The notes beneath the pieces were generated by a model. It had not been told where the DNA came from. It did no database searches and saw only the letters and a list, made by a program, of their open reading frames with translations. 64,000 bases of DNA from Mesobacillus subterraneus. Lineage in GTDB: Bacteria > Bacillota > Bacilli > Bacillales > Cytobacillaceae. Location: positions 186,001-250,000 of the forward strand of contig NZ_RSFW01000010.1 in the NCBI RefSeq assembly GCF_003937825.1, written 5' to 3'. Below, piece after piece: positions 45,189 through 52,875 of this stretch. Position 1 is the first letter of the stretch, and every line of letters begins with the position of its first letter. A program made the position numbers and the translations under genes.

Positions 45189-45293
45189 TTAATATCCGAC
45201 TCCGAAGCCTGGGTCTGAAATTAAAAATGCTATATACAATAAGACAAGTGTAATAATTGTTAGTAATGTTAATTTGTACTTTTCCATATCCAT
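45189..45293 (-). CDS. 34-residue single-pass membrane peptide
   Basis: A short frame with an excellent ribosome site (GGAGG, 7 bases before ATG): MDMEKYKLTLLTIITLVLLY followed by IAFLISDPGFGVGY. Almost the whole peptide is one hydrophobic helix. It lies between the anchored protein and the broken recombinase. Size and form resemble small membrane peptides of toxin-antitoxin or regulatory type, but the function is unknown. Confidence 0.6.
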   Translation of the reverse strand: MDMEKYKLTLLTIITLVLLYIAFLISDPGFGVGY

Positions 45294-45428
45294 TTCAACA
45301 CCTCCAAAGATGACTTGGTTAATTAACCTTGTTTGTTAGTTATTATATAATTTCTCTTTACCAAGTCTAAATTTCTATAAAACTGGCAAGAATACCTTCT
45401 AGCATCCTAATAAATGGGAGGGATTTGT

Positions 45429-46139
45429 TTGTTACTATCAACTGCTTGGAAATCCTACGAAGCAGATAAACGTATTGAAGGGTTCTCCCCCTATACATTA
45501 AAAGCATATGGTCTTCAGGCAAAGCTGCTTATAAAATATTTTAAGGACCCAATTATAGATACCTTTAATACTGAGAGATTAAAGGAATATCTTGTTACTC
45601 AAGACAAGGATTTAAAACCCTCAAGTTTGGCCCACAGAATTCGGTTTATCAAATCTTTGTTTCGCTGGTGTCACGAGGAAGGCCATTTATCCTTTAATCC
45701 AGCAGCAAAGATCAAGGAACCTAAAGCGGGCAAGAGAATTCCAAAGTTCCTATCAGAAAGGGAGATTGAACTTTACGTGAAGCCTGTCTAAGTCCTATGG
45801 AAAAGGCACTTTTCGAATTTATGTTTTCAACTGGCTGCAGAATCGGAGAAATTGCTGCGCTTGATCGCAATTGCATTAATTGGTCTAACCGTTCTGCCAT
45901 CGTCAGGGGAAAGGGTGATAAGGAACGTGAAGTGTATTTTAATATCCGGGCAGAATTATGGCTTAAGCGATACATTGATAGCCGCCAGGATAAAGATCCG
46001 GCCATTTTTGTAACGGAGAGACAGCCACACCAGTTGAAGTCATTCAAAGCCTTTTGGGTCACGAGAAAAGCGAAACAACTAGGATTTATGCTCAACTAAG
46101 CGGAAGGCTCAGACAGGAATTTTACCAGAAATATTTCTA
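45429..46139 (+). pseudogene. Tyrosine recombinase, broken second copy
   Basis: This copy is highly similar to the recombinase at 31632-32471, including the TTG start, GGGAGG site and the hairpin after the gene. It is inactivated twice: one T is missing from the run at about 45773, shifting the frame near EREIEL, and 127 bp corresponding to 32235-32361 of the intact gene are deleted between short CAC repeats. The deletion removes the HxxR catalytic motif. The C-terminal LLGHEKSETTRIYAQ sequence is still recognisable. Confidence 0.92.
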
Positions 46140-46148
46140 ACAAGGAAA

Positions 46149-46177
46149 GAAGCAACGCAAATTTATGCGTTGCTTCT
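46149..46177 (+). terminator. Hairpin after the broken recombinase
   Basis: GAAGCAACGCA and TGCGTTGCTTC, the same stem as at 32482-32508. Confidence 0.75.
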
Positions 46178-46186
46178 TTCCTTTTG

Positions 46187-46300
46187 TACCCTTATGTTTA
46201 AGTGCATTTGTTCACAAAAGATGCTTTACTATATAAGAATGTTGCCTCTTTAGCGAGAAAGAGCGACTGCTTTTGTTCAGCAATCGCACCAGTAATCAGA
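46187..46300. repeat. Array repeat cluster at the right edge
   Basis: GTACCCTTATGTTTAAGTGC, GAATGTTGCCTCTTTAGC, and GCGACTGCTTTTGTTCAGC with AATCGCACC: pieces of three array modules in sequence. Confidence 0.6.
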
Positions 46301-46318
46301 GTTTTAAATTTCTTTTTG

Positions 46319-46423
46319 TTACTCAATTACCCAAGAGATTGGGGTATCGGGTCTATCAAAAACTGAGAACCCATAAAATTCTGTAGATCCTAAATTCGCT
46401 GGTGAATTAGCAGCACAATTAGT
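46319..46423 (-). pseudogene. 3' remnant of a lost gene
   Basis: Thirty-five codons in one frame end GSTEFYGFSVFDRPDTPISW, VIE, stop, with no start codon; stop codons lie directly upstream. It looks like the truncated C-terminus of a former array gene. Confidence 0.45.
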
Positions 46424-46434
46424 TTATATTTATT

Positions 46435-47463
46435 TTATTTATTTTTATAGAATTCTATAATCATAATCAATTCTTCTTTTTCAAAAGTTGTTTTTAATGG
46501 TTTTTTGTCATTGAACACATAGTATACCGGGAGAGAATCTGCAGTTAAGCCTCTTAACCCCGGAAACTCCTTCTTGACTGCCTCAAGATCATCACGAACT
46601 TCGAATGTATTAAGCAATCCCCTTATTTCAGTGTCAAAATCGGTTAATTCTTTTTCTCCGGGCGGGACGACCGCAAGGACCCTGATTTCCCCGTCCTTTG
46701 GTGCGAGCAGGCCTGTATAAGGTGGCTTTGGAACAGCCTCCAGGTACTGGATCATTTTCGCTTTATCCTTTGTACTAAAATCCATGTCTTCATTATTGAA
46801 CACAAAGTACACAGGAATGGTTGAAGGTGCCCAGCTGCTTAACCCTGGAAACTCTTCTTTGACAAACTCAATATCATCGTATATTTCAAACCTTTCAAGC
46901 TGCTTTTTCGCTTCAGCAGGCAAATCATAGTTTGCGCCTTCTCCTGATGGAACAACCGCCATAGCTGTAAGTGCTCCTTCTTTTTTTGCCAGCATGTCTC
47001 CATAATAATTCTGCTCCACGTTCAGCTTCAAATAATATGAAACAGAATCATTTTTCCATTCCGCATTGATAATTAAATAGACAATTCCCCAACTTTTGTA
47101 GCTGTATGGTATAGGAAAACCCTGCTGGTAGTCGTAATCGGTTTGCTCTCTTGAAAAGCTGTCCCATTCACTGACCGTTATTTTTTCTGGCTGGCCACCT
47201 TCTGGAAAGGCGATTGTCAGGATGTTATCTTCCTTTACCTTATCACCAGGTAACCCTGCGAGCATCTCTACTGGATTTTTAGTATTCTTCTTTGAGCCGC
47301 GCCAGTCATATGGCCCTGGATGAGCGTTGATGGAAACGCCTTCAACAGAAATCTCCGGAATAGGAGGCTCTTCTTCTTTATAAATCTTATATTTGTCCAG
47401 AGCAAACACGATCAGAAACAAAATCACAAAGCTGGTGGCATACATTAACATTTTCTTTTTCAT
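46435..47463 (-). CDS. Hypothetical membrane-anchored protein with an internal duplication
   Basis: A 342-residue protein with an N-terminal signal anchor (MYATSFVILFLIVFALDKY) and a large extracellular part. Residues about 160-250 and 255-340 are repeats of one another: AMAVVPSGEG with EEFPGLSSWAPSTIPVYFVF in the first, LAVVPPGEK with KEFPGLRGLTADSLPVYYVF in the second. The family is unknown. GGAGC precedes the ATG. Its base composition is more like the core genome than the array. Confidence 0.7.
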   Translation of the reverse strand: MKKKMLMYATSFVILFLIVFALDKYKIYKEEEPPIPEISVEGVSINAHPGPYDWRGSKKNTKNPVEMLAGLPGDKVKEDNILTIAFPEGGQPEKITVSEWDSFSREQTDYDYQQGFPIPYSYKSWGIVYLIINAEWKNDSVSYYLKLNVEQNYYGDMLAKKEGALTAMAVVPSGEGANYDLPAEAKKQLERFEIYDDIEFVKEEFPGLSSWAPSTIPVYFVFNNEDMDFSTKDKAKMIQYLEAVPKPPYTGLLAPKDGEIRVLAVVPPGEKELTDFDTEIRGLLNTFEVRDDLEAVKKEFPGLRGLTADSLPVYYVFNDKKPLKTTFEKEELIMIIEFYKNK

Positions 47464-47940
47464 ATGAAGCTCCTATCTATCATGACGGAATAAATTCGAT
47501 AATGAATTCGCAATCTCCTTTTCTTTGGCTGTGTTAAATTCGGTTGATCCTGCAATCTGGTTCACGGTATGTTGGAACATAATTATAAGTTAAAGCCTGA
47601 ATCAGCATAATTTACTGTGAAATAAAGAATTCCCGGCGACTGCCGAGGCTTGGAAAGGTGATAAAAGGTGCACATTCATTTTTGCCCGCGTCAAATGAGC
47701 TTCACTGCTATACTTTTTTAAACTAAACACTCTGTTAAACGTGATGTTAATTTCCGCTCCCCTACAATGCTCTTCTTCAACATAACTGCTTCATGAGTTT
47801 AATAAGAAAATTCAATAAATAGCGGCGGAAATCCTTTTTAAAAATGTCTAAAAAAAAGACCAAATCACTGACAGCAATTTGGTCTACAAAACTAATAACA
47901 TTTCTATTTATTTCAGAACCAGTTATTTCTAAGGTATTTT
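47464..47940. other. Gap with array repeat and short remnant frame
   Basis: An array hairpin repeat (47771-47830: TCTTCTTCAACATAACTGC, TTCATGAGTTTAATAAG, then AGCGGCGGAAATCC) lies here. A 35-codon frame at 47473-47580 (MFQHTVNQIAGSTEFNTAKE onward) has no ribosome site and is probably a remnant. Nothing else is seen. Confidence 0.5.
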
Positions 47941-48468
47941 TTACATAAGCTGCATTGTTGTAATGCAAGTCGGATCGTCTTTGAATGTGGAAATTTCAGA
48001 TTCGACCGATTTGCCGTTGTGTTCAATCTTTGTCTTGAACTTTTGATCTCTTGGAAGCCACAGATCGATGAACCCGTTCTGGTGGGCGGTCATCTTCTCA
48101 TCGACGATTACGTTTCCTTCCTGATCTTCAATATATACATCAAAATCATTATCTGCCATCTCACCTTGACAACCTGTCAAGCTATGATTCGTTCAAGGAT
48201 GGGTTTGATCCTCATACGGCGCGATGGAGACGAAGAATTCTTCTTCTGATAGATCAATAACCTGCTTGTCGCCTTCACCTTTCGCAATGATCAATTCGTG
48301 TGAGGTGATGGAAGCATTATGGCCCTTAACCTTGCCTTTGCTGTAATCATTCACCATTTCCCTGATGTCCTGCTGTTTTTGGTCTGTCTTGGCAGATTCT
48401 TCGCCGCCACTACAACCAGCCAACAGACCGGCAGCCAATAACGCTACTCCGAGGAGTTTCATTTTCAA
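47941..48468 (-). CDS. CueP-like metal-binding lipoprotein with an in-frame TGA
   Basis: A 176-codon frame resembling CueP, a periplasmic copper-binding protein in Gram-negative bacteria with lipoprotein relatives in Bacilli. It opens with TTG after GGGGG, has a lipobox (LLAAGLLAGCSGG) and the family body ITSHELIIAKGEGDKQVIDL, then FFVSIAPYEDQTHP. There it meets TGA (48195-48193) and continues in the same frame as TNHSLTGCQGEM to STFKDDPTCITTMQLM. From memory, homologues have cysteine at the TGA. A 7-bp stem with loop GGU follows 11 bases later, so this may be selenocysteine; a nonsense mutation or sequencing error is the alternative. Confidence 0.75.
48165..48181 (-). promoter_or_regulatory. 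Candidate SECIS-like hairpin after the in-frame TGA
   Basis: CTTGACA, loop GGT, TGTCAAG; the loop begins 18 bases after TGA and has G in its first two positions, which satisfies the bacterial SECIS pattern I know. It lies in conserved codons, so it may be coincidental. Confidence 0.4.
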
Positions 48469-48594
48469 TCCATTCACCCCCTGTCTTTCGAATTATGATT
48501 ATATCATTATTTTAGTTGTAAAATATGCAGATTTTATCGAGAAATCATGCACATATTGTGACCGATACGGGGAGTGGTCATGCCGCTATAAGAA

Positions 48595-48624
48595 AAGAAG
48601 CTGGACAGTCCCAGCTTCTTCTAT
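48595..48624 (-). terminator. Terminator of the MFS gene
   Basis: On the minus strand AGAAGCTGGG, ACTGT, CCAGCTTCTTTTCTT. Confidence 0.8.
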
Positions 48625-49805
48625 GCCTGGGCAGCCACGCTGCCAGATGATTTTATTTTACGATCATACACTACCGTTGTAAAAATGCCGATGAACATGA
48701 GGGCGATCAATACAGCAAACAGCATCGGCATGCCGTACAGATCGACAAGGATACCGCCCATCAGAGGGCCAAGCATCCTGCCTCCAGTCGCGGTGCTGTT
48801 GACGATTCCCTGGTAAAAGCCTTCGCGGCCCTTTGGCGCCAGGTCATTTGCAATGGTCGGCACTGCCGGCCAAATCAGCATTTCCCCGATGGTCAGGATG
48901 ACCATTCCGACGACGAAGCCGGAAAATACCTGGGCTCCAGCGACAACTGCATAGGAAACCATGAAAATGACCATCCCGATGACAATTTGGAGCTTAAGCT
49001 TATTCTGGAATGGCTTGATCAGCCTGTTGACAAAAGGCTGACCAAGGACGATGAGCGCACCATTGACAGTCCAAAGCAGACTGTACTGATTCAAAGTGAT
49101 GTTAAGTTCCTGTGTATAGGCAGCAATCGTAGTCTGCCATTGTACATATCCCACCCAGCAAAGAAGGTAGCCAACGGAAAGGATTAGCAGGGCAATAAGC
49201 TTCGTCCGGCTTTTGACCGTTCCATTTTCCTGTAGAATATTCGTTTGCTTAGCTGTCCGCGTATCGATGTTGCGATAGCCGAAAATCGCAATCATCATGA
49301 AAATCAGGTACATGGCTGCGTTCGCCATGAAGATCAGCTGGAACGAGTAGGAAGCGACAAGCCCGCCAAGCGCGGCACCGACAGCTACCCCAAGGTTCTG
49401 GGCAACATAAATCGCGTTGAACGCTTTGCGGCCGCCTTCCTTCCATACCGACCCTGCCATTGCATACATAGCTGGGAACACGATTCCTGAACCAAAGCCA
49501 ACTAGGGTCAAAAAGAAAATATATTGCGGCCAGCCCGGCCAGAGCGTTAGTCCCAGCAGCGCGAGAATGGTGATGCCAATTCCAAGAATAATAGATTTGT
49601 AGCCGCCAATTTTATCAAAAAGACTCCCGCCAAACAGGTTGCCAATGACACTGGCAGCGGAATTCAGCATCAGTACGATCCCGGCAACGGACAATGATTT
49701 GCCCAGGTGCTCATGGATGTAGATGGTATTCAAAGGCCATAAAAAAGAAGAGCCAGTAACATTGACTGCCATCCCGATGATTAAAAGCCACAAGGCTCTA
49801 GGCAT
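48621..49805 (-). CDS. yttB: MFS transporter
   Basis: A 394-residue major facilitator protein with 12 membrane segments. The N-terminus LWLLIIGMAVNVTGSSFLWP, the loop-2 motif GGSLFDKIGGYKS (the classic GxxxDxxGxR variant) and a second-half repeat are readable. The pattern agrees with my recollection of B. subtilis YttB, an uncharacterised putative efflux transporter located near leuS. GAAGG lies upstream of the ATG. The substrate is unknown. Confidence 0.8.
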   Translation of the reverse strand: MPRALWLLIIGMAVNVTGSSFLWPLNTIYIHEHLGKSLSVAGIVLMLNSAASVIGNLFGGSLFDKIGGYKSIILGIGITILALLGLTLWPGWPQYIFFLTLVGFGSGIVFPAMYAMAGSVWKEGGRKAFNAIYVAQNLGVAVGAALGGLVASYSFQLIFMANAAMYLIFMMIAIFGYRNIDTRTAKQTNILQENGTVKSRTKLIALLILSVGYLLCWVGYVQWQTTIAAYTQELNITLNQYSLLWTVNGALIVLGQPFVNRLIKPFQNKLKLQIVIGMVIFMVSYAVVAGAQVFSGFVVGMVILTIGEMLIWPAVPTIANDLAPKGREGFYQGIVNSTATGGRMLGPLMGGILVDLYGMPMLFAVLIALMFIGIFTTVVYDRKIKSSGSVAAQA

Positions 49806-50084
49806 GAAAAACGCCTTCTTTCATTAAAATATTCATGCGCCACAGACGTAAGGGCTTGGCGCTGTTCAAGTCATTAAATTTCGGATACCAAAGTAATTTT
49901 AGTGGTTTTTAAGTGGGGTTGCAATAGGATGAAGGAATGTTTTTGAAGTTGAAATTTTCTATTTTTTCTCTCTTTATCTGGTAAAAACTCTCTGTTTCTT
50001 CCAGCTTACGAAAATGGGGTTCACCAATTGAATCCTCCTTTTCCAATTACCAGCCTTGACACCTCAGAAAATTTCTGCAAAACT

Positions 50085-50128
50085 AAAGAAAACACCGTAC
50101 AAACTACCATTTGCACAGTGTTTTCTTA
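50085..50128 (-). terminator. Terminator of the nrf-ccm operon
   Basis: On the minus strand AAGAAAACACTGT pairs with ACGGTGTTTTCTT around a 16-base loop, followed by TAGTTTT. Confidence 0.7.
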
Positions 50129-50156
50129 GTTATTTATTCTCTAAATTTACTATTCT

Positions 50157-51593
50157 CTATTTTTTCGGAGCAGGCTGTTGTGCCGGGAAGTAACTGTTGA
50201 TTGCTTTCTCTTTCTTCTTGAAGTTATCCTTCTCGTCGTATACAGCCTTCTTCACTTTTTCAATCTCCGTTTTGACTTCTTCCAGGTTTACACCTTTCTT
50301 TGTCAATTCTTCAATCGCTAGATTGATGGCTGCATTTGATTCTTCAATTGAAACCCTCAACGAATCCATTGCTCCCTGCGGGTTATGGAATCCTGCCGCA
50401 CTTTCAGCTGCTACGATATCCCAGAACCATTGCCCTTTTCTGATATGTTCTTGAGCTTCCTTGATTTTCGCTTCACTCACTCCGGATGTGATCATTTTAT
50501 TGACATAGTAGTGTGACGTGATCGAAATATCCTCTGCCTTATGAAGAGCTTCCATATGTGTATCCTGAATGTTCAGCACACGCTCCTTCAAATCATCGAG
50601 ATCGCGGTTGCTGTGGCAAGTCGCACATGATTGATCCATTGTTTTCAATGGGGAAGTCCACCAGTGTGAACTGATTTTCTTCTTTCCGCCCTCTACACGA
50701 TCATACGGCATGTGACAGTCTGAACATGTAACGCCGGCCTGGCCATGCGGTCCTTCAATATGGGTCTCATAGTCAGGGTGCTGGGCTTTCAGCATCGGTG
50801 TTCCTGAAACGTTGTGAATCCAGTCCTTCTCAAAGCCCTGTTCTTTTGCGGTCGTTTCATAGTATTCATACATATCTTCAGGCTTAAAGCCGTTTGCCCA
50901 TGGGAAAGTAACCTCTCCATTGTCAGCAGCGAAGTAGTACTCAACGTGGCACTGTCCGCAAACATAGTTTCTCATGTCATTCTTTGTTGGGTTAGACATA
51001 TCGATGCCCTGTGATTCCATTGCCTTGATGAAGCTTGGACGTGTGATGCGAAGATCCATCGTCTGCGGATCATGGCAGTCAGAGCAGCCGATTGGGGAAT
51101 GTCCCATTGCTTCTGCTTTCGGCCAGATGTCCTCATTAAAGCTGCCGCCCCAATAATCGTCGCCCATTTCCTCGATCATGTGAGGAACAGCGGTCGATTT
51201 ACAGGTCAGGCAAGAGCCGATTGACTTGTCTGTGATACGTGCGATTGCACGGACATCTTCATTTGCATAGATGTGGCCGCGATCTTCGTTATATTCAGTT
51301 GCAAAGCCGTATCCATTAAACAGGACAGGCAGATAAGGTTCTTTGTCGTGGTCGAACTTGCTTCGCTTCACGGAACCACTGTATTTGGTATCTTCCATTC
51401 TATCATTCTTTTTATAGCTGTCATATTGAAGCGGGAAGAGGTCCTTGAAGGCCTCATTGCTTATTTCATCTTTGCTGAGCCCCGTTTTCAGCTCGTCGGC
51501 TGAAGTTGCTTTTTCCTCTGAGCCGGAGCAGCCTGTTATGATGAGCATGACAGCCGCGAGAAGCAAATATGCCCAGCGGAAATGTCTAGCCAT
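50157..51593 (-). CDS. nrfA: Ammonia-forming cytochrome c nitrite reductase, catalytic subunit
   Basis: A 478-residue pentaheme enzyme that reduces nitrite to ammonium with six electrons outside the membrane. It is a lipoprotein (signal ending LIITGC). The catalytic heme site has the diagnostic CLTCK (residues 128-132); the other four hemes bind at CSDCH (170), CGQCH (212), CSDCH (290) and CATCH (323). It overlaps the 3' end of nrfH by 8 bp. Special CxxCK heme attachment and the Ccm genes upstream fit together. This enzyme supports anaerobic nitrite ammonification. Confidence 0.96.
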   Translation of the reverse strand: MARHFRWAYLLLAAVMLIITGCSGSEEKATSADELKTGLSKDEISNEAFKDLFPLQYDSYKKNDRMEDTKYSGSVKRSKFDHDKEPYLPVLFNGYGFATEYNEDRGHIYANEDVRAIARITDKSIGSCLTCKSTAVPHMIEEMGDDYWGGSFNEDIWPKAEAMGHSPIGCSDCHDPQTMDLRITRPSFIKAMESQGIDMSNPTKNDMRNYVCGQCHVEYYFAADNGEVTFPWANGFKPEDMYEYYETTAKEQGFEKDWIHNVSGTPMLKAQHPDYETHIEGPHGQAGVTCSDCHMPYDRVEGGKKKISSHWWTSPLKTMDQSCATCHSNRDLDDLKERVLNIQDTHMEALHKAEDISITSHYYVNKMITSGVSEAKIKEAQEHIRKGQWFWDIVAAESAAGFHNPQGAMDSLRVSIEESNAAINLAIEELTKKGVNLEEVKTEIEKVKKAVYDEKDNFKKKEKAINSYFPAQQPAPKK

Positions 51594-52110
51594 TGTTCAT
51601 CGTACCTCCTTTATTTTCTAAGAGCTCACCTGGTTTCGGCGGTTTAAAATAATCCTCTGTCTTGAAGCCTTTTCCGTGCGGAACGGCCTGGTGGCAGCTT
51701 GAGCAGCTGTCCTTGGCGTCGTGAGAAACGTTCTGCAATGTATTTTCATGGCAGCTGATGCAGTTCTCGTTGATGACTTCATGGGAACCTTCAGTAGCGT
51801 GCAGCACCTTCGGGATCTTTGCTTCACCAAGTGTATTGAAATACACATGTGTCATCCCGGCCTTTGCCTTATAGGTGTACTTATTAACTACGGTATCATG
51901 CGGCAAATGGCAGTCACCGCAGGCAAGTCCGGCGTGGTTGGAATCGGAAAATGAGTCATGGACCTCCGTCATGATATGGCAGCTGCTGCAGAATTCCGGT
52001 GAATCTGTGTAAGCAAGCGTTTTGACCGTGACGACAGATACAATGATTCCAGCAAACACGCCGATGAATAACAGCATTTTTTTGTCTATTCCCAGTAGCT
52101 TTTTCAGCAT
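51586..52110 (-). CDS. nrfH: Cytochrome c nitrite reductase, membrane tetraheme subunit
   Basis: A 174-residue NapC/NirT-type quinol dehydrogenase that anchors NrfA and passes it electrons from menaquinol. It has one N-terminal membrane helix (MLLFIGVFAGIIVSVVTVK) and four heme motifs: CSSCH (about residue 41), CGDCH, CISCH and CSSCH. GGGAGG precedes the ATG. It is directly downstream of the ccm genes and upstream of nrfA. Confidence 0.95.
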   Translation of the reverse strand: MLKKLLGIDKKMLLFIGVFAGIIVSVVTVKTLAYTDSPEFCSSCHIMTEVHDSFSDSNHAGLACGDCHLPHDTVVNKYTYKAKAGMTHVYFNTLGEAKIPKVLHATEGSHEVINENCISCHENTLQNVSHDAKDSCSSCHQAVPHGKGFKTEDYFKPPKPGELLENKGGTMNNG

Positions 52111-52143
52111 CCTTTTTCACCTCCCTTATTGCCTATAAAATCG

Positions 52144-52192
52144 GATGCCTGTGCAGCATCTCGCAATCTATTAAAACACTAGCGTGTTTTAA
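52144..52192 (-). other. Paired hairpins between ccmG and nrfH
   Basis: On the minus strand TTAAAACAC, GCTA, GTGTTTTAA (52171-52192) and GATGC, CTGTGCA-type loop, GCATC (52144-52160) lie in the 88-bp gap. They could be a processing or stabilising element that sets the ratio of nrf to ccm transcripts. Confidence 0.45.
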
Positions 52193-52198
52193 CCAGGG

Positions 52199-52705
52199 TC
52201 ATGGTGAAACCTTTTCGGAGATCATCTGGATTAAATTTTCTTTGGTTGTCGGGCCAGAAAAGCGTTCAACGATGATTCCATTTCCATCGATGATGATGGT
52301 TTCAGGCTGGCCGATGACATTATAATCCTTTGAAATCTCTTCTTTTGTGTCTAAAAGGTAGGTCAACTGCGATCCGCTTTCCCCGATATATTTATCCATC
52401 CGTTTTTTGGACTCGCCTTTTGCTAGGATCAAAAGCTTGGCATCTTTGTACTCCTTGCCGAATGCCTCCAGTTCCGGAGCTTCGTCAATGCAGGGACCGC
52501 ACCATGTCGCGAAAAAATTCAGGACGACGGGCTGGCCCTTGAAATCTGATAGCTTATATACTTTTCCGTCGACATCCTTCAATTCAAAGTCGATGGCCTG
52601 ATCGCCAGGCTGGGCTGCTACTTTTCCGCCCAGTCCGCTGACCAGGAAGCCAAGCACTCCGATTACGGCAGCAATCACAATGATTGGACCCAGTTTTTTG
52701 CCCAT
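52199..52705 (-). CDS. CcmG/ResA-like thioredoxin
   Basis: A 168-residue membrane-anchored thiol-disulfide oxidoreductase: one N-terminal helix (GPIIVIAAVIGVLGFLVSG) and a thioredoxin domain outside the cell with the active site FFATWCGPC. It should reduce the apocytochrome CxxCH cysteines before heme attachment, the role of CcmG/ResA. I start at MGKKLG because GTGAGG precedes it; 12 further codons upstream lack a ribosome site. It follows ccmD in the operon. Confidence 0.9.
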   Translation of the reverse strand: MGKKLGPIIVIAAVIGVLGFLVSGLGGKVAAQPGDQAIDFELKDVDGKVYKLSDFKGQPVVLNFFATWCGPCIDEAPELEAFGKEYKDAKLLILAKGESKKRMDKYIGESGSQLTYLLDTKEEISKDYNVIGQPETIIIDGNGIIVERFSGPTTKENLIQMISEKVSP

Positions 52706-52722
52706 TTTCCTCACCCGCTTTT

Positions 52723-52854
52723 TTAAAAATCTGAATTCCACTCTTCAAGAAGCTCAAGTTCCTTTTTCAGCTGTTTCTGACGGCGTCCAAGAACCACTAC
52801 ATAACCAGCGATCAACGTCCAGATAACGGAATAAGCCATGAATAGATAAGTCAT
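52723..52854 (-). CDS. ccmD: CcmD-like heme exporter protein
   Basis: A 43-residue protein, just below usual annotation limits, with a perfect ribosome site (GGAGG 8 bases upstream): MTYLFMAYSVIWTLIAGYVV, then VLGRRQKQLKKELELLEEWN. One membrane helix followed by a charged cytoplasmic helix is the typical CcmD form; CcmD stabilises CcmC and holocytochrome-CcmE release. It sits between ccmC and the thioredoxin gene. Confidence 0.85.
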   Translation of the reverse strand: MTYLFMAYSVIWTLIAGYVVVLGRRQKQLKKELELLEEWNSDF

Positions 52855-52875
52855 TTTGCATTCCTCCTAATAAAT

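Noticed and set aside
47473-47580. 35-codon frame just before the duplicated-domain gene
   Set aside because: It is well placed but has no ribosome site and is probably a remnant.
25020-47900. CRISPR array
   Set aside because: The repeats are degenerate, spaced irregularly by whole genes, and no cas gene is present.
25020-47900. Prophage
   Set aside because: There are no capsid, terminase, portal or lysis genes; only recombinases and small unrelated genes.
47777-47968. 63-codon minus-strand frame downstream of the CueP-like gene
   Set aside because: It runs through an array repeat, has no ribosome site, and overlaps the CueP 3' end.
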